A stretch of 64,000 nt of DNA, taken from assembly GCA_910584655.1 (NCBI GenBank), contig CAJUBJ010000005.1, forward strand, positions 62,001-126,000, given 5' to 3'. Positions 16,460-24,539 of the stretch are shown piece after piece. The translations under genes and the position numbers were made by a program. Position 1 is the first letter of the stretch. Each line of letters opens with the position of its first letter. Below the pieces are notes generated by a model. That model was not told the DNA's origin, made no database searches, and saw nothing but the letters and a program-made list of their open reading frames with translations. Source of the DNA: an uncultured Bacilli bacterium. GTDB lineage: Bacteria > Bacillota_I > Bacilli_A > RF39 > UBA660.

Positions 16460-17089
16460 ATGATAAAATTTTATTCACTACAAAATCTTCTAGAAAAAGG
16501 AATAGATCTTGAACAAATCATAAATGAAATATTGTTAGTTACAATAAGTGCAAAAACAACTTATCCTGAATATGCAGAATGGTTTATAAAAAAACATGTT
16601 CCTGGAATTTATGTTGGAACAAGAAATACTATAATAGCTGTCGATAACAATAAAATAGTAGGTGTATCAAATATTAAATCAAGTGAAAATAAACTATGTA
16701 CACTATATTTTGAACCAAAATATCGTCGTTATAGATTAGGAAACAAACTAGTAGAAGAATCTATCAATTATTTAAACAATAGCAAGCCTTTAATAACGAT
16801 GCCATCTTCATATCTTCCACAATTTAAAAATATAATAAAAAGATTTGATTGGGAATTAACAGATTGTATTGATGATTGTTATATAAAAGACACTAGTGAA
16901 TTAGTTTTTAACGGAGAGTTATCAGAAACTAATAAACAATTAACAAATGAAGAAAGAATAATTCTTTCATACAAGCATACAAAAGATAAAAAAATCTTAA
17001 AACTATTAAAAAATCCTTTATTTAGCTTAATAAAAATAACTTTTTTTATAAAAAATCGAAAAAAAACAAAAAAAGTATTGTCAAATTAA
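16460..17089 (+). CDS. GNAT-family N-acetyltransferase
   Basis: A 209-residue protein. Residues ~60-110 look like the GNAT core: IIAVDNNKIVGVSNIK (beta 2-3), CTLYFEPKYRRYRLGNKLVEESI (beta 4 and the acetyl-CoA R-x-x-x-G-N/A loop). The C-terminal ~60 residues are Lys-rich and unusual for the family. The ATG at 16460 follows AAAGAAAGG and starts two bases after the upstream peptidase stop, so the pair is probably co-translated. The acceptor is not predictable. Confidence 0.7.
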   Translation: MIKFYSLQNLLEKGIDLEQIINEILLVTISAKTTYPEYAEWFIKKHVPGIYVGTRNTIIAVDNNKIVGVSNIKSSENKLCTLYFEPKYRRYRLGNKLVEESINYLNNSKPLITMPSSYLPQFKNIIKRFDWELTDCIDDCYIKDTSELVFNGELSETNKQLTNEERIILSYKHTKDKKILKLLKNPLFSLIKITFFIKNRKKTKKVLSN

Positions 17090-17106
17090 AATCATTATGA
17101 TATATT
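17078..17106 (+). promoter_or_regulatory. Promoter of tRNA-Met
   Basis: TTGTCA (17078-17083), a 17-base spacer and TG-a-TATATT with the hexamer at 17101-17106. The tRNA begins 19 bases later. Confidence 0.75.
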
Positions 17107-17124
17107 TAATTTGCTTACTTTTAT

Positions 17125-17201
17125 GGCGCTGTAGCTCAGCTGGCTAGAGCATCCGGTTCATACCCGGCAGGTCGAGAGTTCGAATCTCCCCGGCGCTACC
17201 A
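17125..17201 (+). tRNA. tRNA-Met (anticodon CAT), elongator type
   Basis: This is a 77-base cloverleaf. The acceptor GGCGCTG pairs with CGGCGCT (G-U at both ends of the GGCGCT match). The D arm is GCTC/GAGC, the anticodon loop is ttCATac, the T arm carries GTTCGAAT, and CCA is encoded. Overall it is close to Bacillus elongator tRNA-Met. Initiator-specific features (three G-C pairs under the anticodon and an unpaired 1-72) are not evident. A CAT tRNA could be Ile2, but the body looks like Met. Confidence 0.93.
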
Positions 17202-17210
17202 ATAAGTTTA

Positions 17211-17243
17211 AATCTCGTAATCGTATGGTTACGAGTTTTTCTT
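17211..17243 (+). terminator. Terminator of tRNA-Met
   Basis: ctcgtaa (17214-17220) pairs with ttacgag (17229-17235), followed by T5. Confidence 0.8.
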
Positions 17244-17269
17244 TTATAAAAATATAAAGTGGTGATAAG

Positions 17270-17731
17270 ATGAATAATAATAAAATAATAAGTTATGAAG
17301 GATTATTTTTTGAGAATGATAGTTTAACTTTAATTCATTCCCTAGATACAGAAAAGTTAGAAAAAGCTAACGACGAAATTCATTGTACATTTAGATATCA
17401 TCCAAGTAATGATGAAATATTTAATGAAATAGTAGGTCAAACGTTTGATATTTATTTAATCGCATATGGTAATGATGGAATGAATAGTGGTTTTTTAGTG
17501 TCTCTACCTGACGAATTAAAACCATATTATATAAATTATGAAGATGATAGAAAAACTTTAAGAACACCTCATATCACAGCTTCTTTATCTAAAAAATCAA
17601 TCCCATCTAATACAAAAGATTTAGATTTTAAATTGTTCTCAGAACCAATAAAGATAAAAGGACGCTTTGGTTTTTGTATAAAAGATAATAGAGGTAAATA
17701 TATATCTTTTGATAAATTTGATATAAAGTAG
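17270..17731 (+). CDS. Putative 2H (LigT-like) phosphoesterase
   Basis: A 153-residue cytosolic protein. It has two H-x-T motifs: HCTFRYHP near residue 43 and TPHITASLS near residue 103. Their ~60-residue spacing with intervening hydrophobic strands fits the 2H phosphoesterase superfamily, whose members open cyclic phosphates or process RNA ends. The overall similarity is not strong enough for a named family, and I base the call on the motif pair. It starts after GTGGTGATAAG, between a tRNA gene and an aminopeptidase gene; the tRNA neighbourhood is suggestive only. Confidence 0.5.
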   Translation: MNNNKIISYEGLFFENDSLTLIHSLDTEKLEKANDEIHCTFRYHPSNDEIFNEIVGQTFDIYLIAYGNDGMNSGFLVSLPDELKPYYINYEDDRKTLRTPHITASLSKKSIPSNTKDLDFKLFSEPIKIKGRFGFCIKDNRGKYISFDKFDIK

Positions 17732-17781
17732 ATATAAAAATAAAATTTCATACTCAGTAAAGTATAGAGTATATTTTATTG

Positions 17782-17790
17782 TGATATAAT
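17782..17790 (+). promoter_or_regulatory. Extended -10 promoter of the M29 aminopeptidase gene
   Basis: TGATATAAT, 22 bases before the start codon. Confidence 0.5.
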
Positions 17791-17811
17791 AATAAAGAAA
17801 GGTATGATAAA

Positions 17812-19041
17812 ATGAAAAAATTACAAGAAAAATATGCCAAAGTTCTTTTAAATACATGTCTTAAAATGAAAAAAAATCAAAAATTATTTATTAGTGCTGA
17901 TATGGAAGTTATAGAGTTTGTAAGAATTGTTGCAAGTGAAGCTTATAAACTAGGAATAAGAGATATTTATTTTGATATAACAGATAGTCATTTAAAACAT
18001 GAAGCATTAAAAAATTTAGAAATAAAAGAATTAAAAAAACTTCAATTTTGGAATAAAGAAAAATGGAATGAGTATGCAAAAGAAGGAGCTGCATTCCTAA
18101 TGCTCGCATCAGAAATGCCTGGTTTAATGAGTGATATAGAACCTAAAAAATTAAGTGACATAACAATGTATGGTTACGAAACAAGAAAAGAATTTGATGA
18201 ATTAAGAAATAAATCAATGGTTCCTTGGTGCATAGCTGCAGTACCAACAATTTCTTGGTCTAAAGAGGTTTTTCCAAAATCTAAAAATCCTATAGAGGAC
18301 TTGTGGAATGAAATATTTACCATATGTTATATAAATAAACGAAATCCAGAAGAAATTTGGAATAAAAAAATAACTAATTTAAGTAATATATGTGAAAAAC
18401 TTAATTCTTATAAATTTATAAAACTAAAATACACTAATTCCCTAGGTACAGATTTTACAATTGAACTACCAGAAAAACATATATGGGCATCAGGAGAGAG
18501 CAAATTAGCAAACGGATTAAGTACAATAGCAAATTTCCCAACAGAAGAAGTCTTTACCTCTCCAACATCTGATTCAGCAAACGGAATAGTTTATGCTAGC
18601 AAGCCACTTTGTTATCAAGATAATTTAATAGAAAATTTTTGGATAAAATTTGAAAAAGGTAAAGCAGTAGAATGTGATGCTAAAAAAGGAAAAGAAGTTT
18701 TAAGTCAACTAATTTCATCTTGTAAAAATTCTAATAGACTAGGAGAAGTAGCTTTAGTGCAATATAATTCCCCAATCTCCAATTCAAATCTAATATTTTA
18801 CGAAACGTTATATGATGAAAATGCATCATGCCATCTTGCCTTAGGTTCATCATTTCCTGAATGTATAGAAAATGGACCTAAAATGTCAAAGGAAGAATTA
18901 AAGAAAAATAAACTTAATGATTGTAATAATCATGTCGATTTTATGATAGGAACTGAAGATTTAACAATTATAGGAACAACTGTAAATGGCAAAGAAATAA
19001 AAATTTTTGAAAATGGTAATTTTAGCAAATGTTTTAAATAA
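17812..19041 (+). CDS. M29-family (AmpS-type) aminopeptidase
   Basis: A 409-residue metallo-aminopeptidase matching AmpS/aminopeptidase T in length and motif order. PTEEVFT supplies the first Glu ligand, LGEVALV the second. ENASCHLALG and NNHVDFMIGT give the His and Asp ligands of the dinuclear metal site. The family removes N-terminal residues from peptides in the cytosol. The start follows AAGAAAGG. Its role is peptide turnover. It stands alone, and no clear terminator follows. Confidence 0.92.
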   Translation: MKKLQEKYAKVLLNTCLKMKKNQKLFISADMEVIEFVRIVASEAYKLGIRDIYFDITDSHLKHEALKNLEIKELKKLQFWNKEKWNEYAKEGAAFLMLASEMPGLMSDIEPKKLSDITMYGYETRKEFDELRNKSMVPWCIAAVPTISWSKEVFPKSKNPIEDLWNEIFTICYINKRNPEEIWNKKITNLSNICEKLNSYKFIKLKYTNSLGTDFTIELPEKHIWASGESKLANGLSTIANFPTEEVFTSPTSDSANGIVYASKPLCYQDNLIENFWIKFEKGKAVECDAKKGKEVLSQLISSCKNSNRLGEVALVQYNSPISNSNLIFYETLYDENASCHLALGSSFPECIENGPKMSKEELKKNKLNDCNNHVDFMIGTEDLTIIGTTVNGKEIKIFENGNFSKCFK

Positions 19042-19101
19042 AAATTAAAAAAATCATGTGAATTTACAATGTCAACAAAGCTTAAATGATTAATACTGGA
19101 T

Positions 19102-19130
19102 TTGACTATTATAAAAATTTAAAGTAAAAT
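19102..19130 (+). promoter_or_regulatory. Sigma-A promoter of the glucosaminidase gene
   Basis: TTGACT (19102-19107), a 17-base spacer and TAAAAT (19125-19130). Confidence 0.75.
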
Positions 19131-19156
19131 GTATTACATACAAAGGAGAAAATTGT

Positions 19157-20083
19157 ATGAAAAAAAGAAAGACAAAATTACGTCTTAGAAAACAAGTAAT
19201 TATATGTCTACCAATAGTTTTATTAATTACATTACTTACAATTGCACTTACAATAAATAAAAATAATTCGTTCTCTAATGAAGTAGTAAAAAGTGAAAAT
19301 TTAACATCAGAAAACACAATAAGTGATAAAGAAGAAAAAAACTTGTCTGAATTAAAATATATAGTTGATTTTAATAAGGCTTTAGAAAAAAGACAAAAGT
19401 ACAATACAATCATTTATTATGCTAGTAAATTTAAACTAGATATAAACAAAACATTAGAATTAGCCAAAAATTTGACTCAAAATCTAGAAGGTGAAAAATA
19501 TTTAGCTACTAATGTAATAGCTCCAAGTCCTTTAGCTGAAAAACTTGGATCATTTTCATCATTTGAAGCAGGAGTAGTATATTTTGTTAGAGATTTGTAT
19601 AGATATCCAGAAAGATATGGTAAAACAATAGCAGAGATGCGTTTAGATGAAACTCCAACAATAAATAAAACAATTAATGATAACGTTATATATATGGATA
19701 ATGGATTAACATTTACTCAATATTTTGGAAAAATATGTAATCTATATGGAATAGAACCATCATTAGCTTTAGCAATAGTTTATGAAGAGTCGGGTATTAT
19801 GACTAGTGGACTATTTAAATATAATAATAATATTGGTGGTATGAGAGGATATGACGGTTGGATGAGTTTTACAACTCTTGAAGCTGGAATAATTGCTCAT
19901 ATTCTTAGCGTTAAAGCTATAATAGATAATTATAATATAGATATGAATAATCCTAATGCTGTTTATACGTTATCGGCTATATATGTACATGGAAATCCAT
20001 CTGCTGGTATTTCAGAATCATGGTCAAATAAAGTATTATTCTTTAAAGAAAAAATAGAAAAAGAAAACTTATTTACAATATAG
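19157..20083 (+). CDS. Membrane-anchored glucosaminidase-type peptidoglycan hydrolase
   Basis: A 308-residue protein with a basic N-terminus and one membrane helix (about 14-32), likely an uncleaved anchor. A charged linker follows, and the C-terminal domain (about 190-308) resembles the endo-beta-N-acetylglucosaminidase/lysozyme-like fold. SLALAIVYEESG supplies the probable catalytic Glu; NNNIGGMRGYDGWMSFTTLEAG matches the family's conserved loop. It should cleave the glycan strands of peptidoglycan on the outer membrane face, acting in wall remodelling. The start follows AAAGGAG and a strong promoter. No wall-binding repeats are seen. Confidence 0.8.
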   Translation: MKKRKTKLRLRKQVIICLPIVLLITLLTIALTINKNNSFSNEVVKSENLTSENTISDKEEKNLSELKYIVDFNKALEKRQKYNTIIYYASKFKLDINKTLELAKNLTQNLEGEKYLATNVIAPSPLAEKLGSFSSFEAGVVYFVRDLYRYPERYGKTIAEMRLDETPTINKTINDNVIYMDNGLTFTQYFGKICNLYGIEPSLALAIVYEESGIMTSGLFKYNNNIGGMRGYDGWMSFTTLEAGIIAHILSVKAIIDNYNIDMNNPNAVYTLSAIYVHGNPSAGISESWSNKVLFFKEKIEKENLFTI

Positions 20084-20107
20084 TAGATAAGTTTTTTATT
20101 TTTTTAA
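20064..20107 (+). terminator. Terminator of the glucosaminidase gene
   Basis: aaaacttat (20064-20072) pairs with ataagtttt (20087-20095) before a T-rich run. The stop codon is in the loop. Confidence 0.7.
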
Positions 20108-20158
20108 ACTTTTTATTGCTTTTTTTGTAAAAAATAAGTACAATAAAACATACATTTA

Positions 20159-20187
20159 TTGACTTTACAAGTCTTTAAGTATATAAT
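20159..20187 (+). promoter_or_regulatory. Strong sigma-A promoter of the rsmC-like gene
   Basis: TTGACT (20159-20164), a 17-base spacer and TATAAT (20182-20187). An inverted repeat, gactt-tac-aagtc (20161-20173), overlaps the -35 and could be an operator. Confidence 0.82.
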
Positions 20188-20229
20188 TAATTATATTACT
20201 GTCTTAAAAAAAGAGAAAATGGTGATTCT

Positions 20230-20832
20230 TTGGAACAATATTTTACTAACAATCCCAATCTGAAAAGTGAATTGCGAACTATTATCTATAAACACGAAGG
20301 GGAAAATTTGACCTTCTATAGCGATAATGGTGTTTTTTCTAAGGATAAATTAGATTTTGGTAGTAATCTATTGTTAGATACTCTTTTTAAAAATATTAAT
20401 AATAATGATAATTTAAATATATTAGATGTTGGCTGTGGTTATGGTTATATGGGCATATCCATTGCTAAGATAATGAACGCACATGTTACTATGTGTGATG
20501 TTAATAAAAGAGCTCTTCATTTGGCTGAGAAAAACTGCGCTGAAAATGGCGTAGACAACTTATGCCAAGTGTTAGAAAGTAATATTTATGAAAATATTAC
20601 TGATATATATGATTTAATTATAACGAATCCCCCAATCAGAGCTGGGAAAAATGTAGTTTATGGCATCTTAGATGGAGCAAGAGACTATCTTAAAGAGGAT
20701 GGTGAGCTCTGGATGGTTATAAGAAAAGATCAAGGGGCTAAAAGCACTATTACACATCTGGAAGAAAATTACAAATGTGAAGTAGTCGAAAAAAGCAAAG
20801 GTTTTTATATAATAAAGGCCAAAAAACATTGA
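20230..20832 (+). CDS. RsmC-like class I SAM-dependent methyltransferase
   Basis: A 200-residue enzyme of the YbxB/RsmC type, which methylates the exocyclic amine of G1207 in 16S rRNA in better-studied relatives. The SAM-binding motif is ILDVGCGYGYMG near residue 72, and the catalytic N-P-P motif is LIITNPPIRAG near residue 135, typical of amino-group methylation. The frame begins at TTG after GGTGATTC; no ATG fits. ybxB also lies directly upstream of rpoB in B. subtilis, which supports the call. The rpoB promoter is embedded in the end of this gene. Confidence 0.85.
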   Translation: MEQYFTNNPNLKSELRTIIYKHEGENLTFYSDNGVFSKDKLDFGSNLLLDTLFKNINNNDNLNILDVGCGYGYMGISIAKIMNAHVTMCDVNKRALHLAEKNCAENGVDNLCQVLESNIYENITDIYDLIITNPPIRAGKNVVYGILDGARDYLKEDGELWMVIRKDQGAKSTITHLEENYKCEVVEKSKGFYIIKAKKH

Positions 20833-20857
20833 CAATAAACTTTACATCACTTACAAT
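20829..20857 (+). promoter_or_regulatory. Sigma-A promoter of rpoBC
   Basis: Consensus TTGACA (20829-20834), a 17-base spacer and TACAAT (20852-20857). The -35 overlaps the methyltransferase stop codon. An AT-rich hairpin (about 20873-20893) lies in the ~60-base leader; its function is unknown. Confidence 0.82.
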
Positions 20858-20927
20858 TATATGTTGGTGACATATTGTTTTTTCGTCGAAAAACAACACA
20901 AAATTTAGGTATAGGGGTGAAACAAAA

Positions 20928-23900
20928 ATGGCTAAAATAGCAAAATTTGGCGACCATAGAGAAAGAAAAACTTTCTCTAGAATTAAAAACACCTTAGAAT
21001 TGACAGACTTATTAGAAATCCAAAAGAAATCATACCAAAGATTTCTAGAAGAAGGAATCAAGGAAGTATTTGAAGATTTATTTCCTGTAGAAAGTTTCAC
21101 TGGTAACATTTCACTTGAACTTGGTGATTACTATTTTGAAACACCAAGATACACAGTAAAAGAAGCTAAAGAGCGTATGGTAAACTATGCTGCTCCTTTA
21201 AAGGTTCAAGCACGTGTATTCATTCATGAAACAGGTGAAGTAAAAGAACAAGAAATTTTCCTTGGTGATTTACCATTAATGACTGACGCTGGTACATTTA
21301 TTATCAATGGTGCTGAACGTGTTATCGTATCTCAATTAGTAAGAAGTCCATCTGTTTACTATAAAAAAGAAATCGATAAAAATGGAAGAAAAATAATTTC
21401 TGGTGAAATAATCCCTAACAAAGGTACTTGGTTAGAATATGAACTAGATGCAAGAGATATCTTCTATGTTCGTATTGATAGAACTCGTAAAGTAACAATT
21501 ACAGCATTCTTAAGATCTTTAGGATTATCTTCAAATGAAGAAATTCTTGAAGTGTTTGGAGAAGATAAATACTTAGTAAATACTCTTGAAAAAGATAGTA
21601 CTAAGAATATGGATGAAGCTTTAATTGAAATTTATGAGAAATTAAGACCAGGAGAACCTGCAACATTAGATTCTGCTAAGAACCAATTAATCACAAGATT
21701 CTTTGATAAGTTCCGTTACGACTTACAAAAAGTTGGACGTTACAAATTCAATAAAAAATTAAACGTTCTTGATAGATTATTAGGACAAAAAATAGCAGAA
21801 GATATCAAAGATGGTAAAGAAGTTGTAGTTCCAGAAGGAACAATAATTACAAAAGAAATTCTTGAAAATATTCGTCCTTTATTTGAAGCTGGTTATGGTG
21901 TTAAAGAAGTAACTATTAATGAGGAATTAGATGAATACAACAAAATTCAAGAAGTTAAAGTTTATGATAAAGATGACGAAACAATCGTTCATAAAATTAT
22001 TGGTAATGATCAAACTATTGAATCACGCCGTTTAACAATTTCTGATATTTATGCATCAGTTTCATACTATTTAAATTTACAATATGGAATTGGTAACGAT
22101 GATGAAATTGACCATTTAGGAAATAGACGTGTTCGTCAAGTTGGAGAACTAATCCAAACTCAATTCCGTGTTGGTATGTCTCGTATGGAAAGAGTAATTA
22201 GAGAGAGAATGACTACTCAAGAACTTGATACAGTTACTCCAAAAACTCTAATTAACATTCGTCCAGTTACAGCATGCTTAAAAGAATTCTTTGGTAGTTC
22301 ACAATTATCAAAATTCATGGATCAAATTAATCCAATAGCTGAATTAACAGATAAAAGACGTTTATCTTGCTTAGGTCCTGGAGGATTATCTCGTGAAAGA
22401 GCTGGTATGGAAGTTCGTGACGTTAACCCAAGTCACTATGGTCGTATATGTCCAATAGAATCACCAGAAGGACAAAATATCGGTCTTATTACATCACTAG
22501 CATCTTATGCTAAAATAAATGATTATGGTTTCATAATGACTCCATATCGTAAAGTTGTTAATTGCAAATTAACAGATGAAATTGTATATTTAACTGCTGA
22601 TGAAGAAGCAGATTACTATATTTCACAAGCTACATTAGATATCAATGATAATAATGAAATAATTGATGAAAAAGTAGTAGCTCGTTTAAACGGTGATACT
22701 GTAATGGTTGCTAAAGAAAAAGTTAACTTTGTTGACGTAGCTCCTAACCAAATTGTATCTATTACAACAAGTTGTATTCCTTTCCTAGAACATGATGATG
22801 CAACTCGTGCACTAATGGGTGCCAACATGCAACGTCAAGCAGTTCCACTTCTTACAACAGAAGCTCCAATCGTTGGTACTGGTATGGAATATATTGCAGC
22901 TCGTGACTCAGGTTCTACAATTGTTGCAAAAGCCGACGGAGTTGTTGAATATGCAGACTCTAAGAAAATCTTAGTTAAAACAGCAGGCGGTCAAGACACT
23001 TACTACCTTGCTAACTTTGAAAGAAGTAATGACGCATCAAATGTTAATCACCATCCATTAGTTAAAAAAGGTGACGCCGTACATAGAGGCGAAGTAATCG
23101 CTGATGGACCATCAACAGATAAAGGTGAATTAGCATTAGGTAAGAATATGACTATTGCTTTCATGACATGTAATGGATATAACTATGAAGATGCTGTTGT
23201 ATTAAATGAAAGATTAGTTAAAGAAGATGTTTATACATCTTTACATATAGAACATTATGACATTGATTGTCGTGATACAAAATTAGGACCAGAAGAAATC
23301 ACAAGAGATATTCCAAATGTAGGTGAAGATGCTCGTAAAAATCTTGATGCTAATGGTATCGTTAGAATTGGTACTGAAGTTAAAGATGGTGATATCTTAG
23401 TAGGTAAAGTAACACCAAAAGGTGTACAAGAATTAACAAGTGAAGAAAAATTATTACATGCAATATTCGGTGAAAAAACTCGTGAAGTTAGAGATACATC
23501 TTTAAGAGTTGATCATGGTGCAGGTGGAATTGTTCACGATGTTAAAATATATACTAAAGAAAACTCTGATGAACTACCAGCTGGTGTTTCAAAAATAGTT
23601 CGTGTATATATTATTCAAAAACGTAAAATTCAAGTTGGAGATAAAATGTCAGGACGTCACGGTAATAAAGGTGTTATATCACTTATCTTACCAGAAGAAG
23701 ACATGCCTTATTTACCAGATGGTAGACCAGTTGATATTGTTCTTAACCCACAAGGTGTTCCTTCACGTATGAACATTGGACAAATCCTAGAATTACATTT
23801 AGGAATGGCTGGTAAAAAATTAGGACTTCATTATGCTACACCAGTATTTGATGGTGCAACAATGGATGACATTAGCGCTGAATTAGCTACTGCTGGTATT

Positions 23901-24539
23901 GATCCAGATGGAAAAACTATCCTATACAATGGACGTACAGGTGAACCATTCGAAAATAGAGTATCAGTTGGTGTTATGTATATGATTAAACTACACCACA
24001 TGGTTGACGATAAATTACATGCTCGTTCAACTGGTCCATACTCAATGGTTACACAACAACCACTTGGTGGTAAAGCTCAATTTGGTGGACAAAGATTTGG
24101 AGAAATGGAAGTTTGGGCATTATATGCTTATGGAGCTGCACATGTTCTTCAAGAAATTTTAACTGTTAAATCAGATGACGTTGTAGGACGTGTTAAGATA
24201 TATGAAGCTATGGTTAAAGGTAAGACAATAAGTCAAGCTGGTATTCCAGAAAGCTTTAGAGTATTATTAAAAGAATTCCAAGCTCTAGGTTTAGATATTC
24301 AAGTAGTAAATCAAGATGATGATTTATGTGATATTCAAGACTTAGAACATGAAGATGATGAAGAAGCAATTTCAGTAAATGAAATTGGTAAAGAACTAAT
24401 CAGTGATATGCCAGTTGAAGAACCAACTGATGTTGAAACTGAAGATTTAGAAGACATGGATGAAGAAGATGATTTTGATAGTTTAGATGACATCGACTTT
24501 CCAGGTGAATTAGAAGAAGAGGAAGGTGAAGAACTATGA
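20928..24539 (+). CDS. rpoB: RNA polymerase beta subunit
   Basis: A 1,203-residue catalytic subunit with the expected order: lobe/protrusion, rifampicin pocket, hybrid-binding core (GHRHGNKG-like SGRHGNKGVI), and the C-terminal clamp with QPLGGKAQFGGQRFGEMEVWAL. The rifampicin cluster reads SSQLSKFMDQINP and ELTDKRRLSCLGPGG. Against E. coli this is Q513K, N518I, H526D and A532C; Lys and Asp at 513 and 526 are classic resistance residues. The last ~45 residues are an acidic tail. The start follows TAGGGGTG. The stop overlaps the rpoC start by four bases (ATGA). The usual rplJ-rplL genes do not precede it. Confidence 0.99.
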   Translation: MAKIAKFGDHRERKTFSRIKNTLELTDLLEIQKKSYQRFLEEGIKEVFEDLFPVESFTGNISLELGDYYFETPRYTVKEAKERMVNYAAPLKVQARVFIHETGEVKEQEIFLGDLPLMTDAGTFIINGAERVIVSQLVRSPSVYYKKEIDKNGRKIISGEIIPNKGTWLEYELDARDIFYVRIDRTRKVTITAFLRSLGLSSNEEILEVFGEDKYLVNTLEKDSTKNMDEALIEIYEKLRPGEPATLDSAKNQLITRFFDKFRYDLQKVGRYKFNKKLNVLDRLLGQKIAEDIKDGKEVVVPEGTIITKEILENIRPLFEAGYGVKEVTINEELDEYNKIQEVKVYDKDDETIVHKIIGNDQTIESRRLTISDIYASVSYYLNLQYGIGNDDEIDHLGNRRVRQVGELIQTQFRVGMSRMERVIRERMTTQELDTVTPKTLINIRPVTACLKEFFGSSQLSKFMDQINPIAELTDKRRLSCLGPGGLSRERAGMEVRDVNPSHYGRICPIESPEGQNIGLITSLASYAKINDYGFIMTPYRKVVNCKLTDEIVYLTADEEADYYISQATLDINDNNEIIDEKVVARLNGDTVMVAKEKVNFVDVAPNQIVSITTSCIPFLEHDDATRALMGANMQRQAVPLLTTEAPIVGTGMEYIAARDSGSTIVAKADGVVEYADSKKILVKTAGGQDTYYLANFERSNDASNVNHHPLVKKGDAVHRGEVIADGPSTDKGELALGKNMTIAFMTCNGYNYEDAVVLNERLVKEDVYTSLHIEHYDIDCRDTKLGPEEITRDIPNVGEDARKNLDANGIVRIGTEVKDGDILVGKVTPKGVQELTSEEKLLHAIFGEKTREVRDTSLRVDHGAGGIVHDVKIYTKENSDELPAGVSKIVRVYIIQKRKIQVGDKMSGRHGNKGVISLILPEEDMPYLPDGRPVDIVLNPQGVPSRMNIGQILELHLGMAGKKLGLHYATPVFDGATMDDISAELATAGIDPDGKTILYNGRTGEPFENRVSVGVMYMIKLHHMVDDKLHARSTGPYSMVTQQPLGGKAQFGGQRFGEMEVWALYAYGAAHVLQEILTVKSDDVVGRVKIYEAMVKGKTISQAGIPESFRVLLKEFQALGLDIQVVNQDDDLCDIQDLEHEDDEEAISVNEIGKELISDMPVEEPTDVETEDLEDMDEEDDFDSLDDIDFPGELEEEEGEEL

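Noticed and set aside
17125..17201. tRNA-Ile2 (lysidine-modified CAT anticodon)
   Set aside because: The body matches Bacillus elongator tRNA-Met rather than tRNA-Ile2, although the anticodon alone cannot decide.
20870..20895. L10(L12)-type or other known leader element upstream of rpoB
   Set aside because: The AT-rich hairpin is short and does not match a known ribosomal-protein binding leader; rplJ-rplL are not adjacent.
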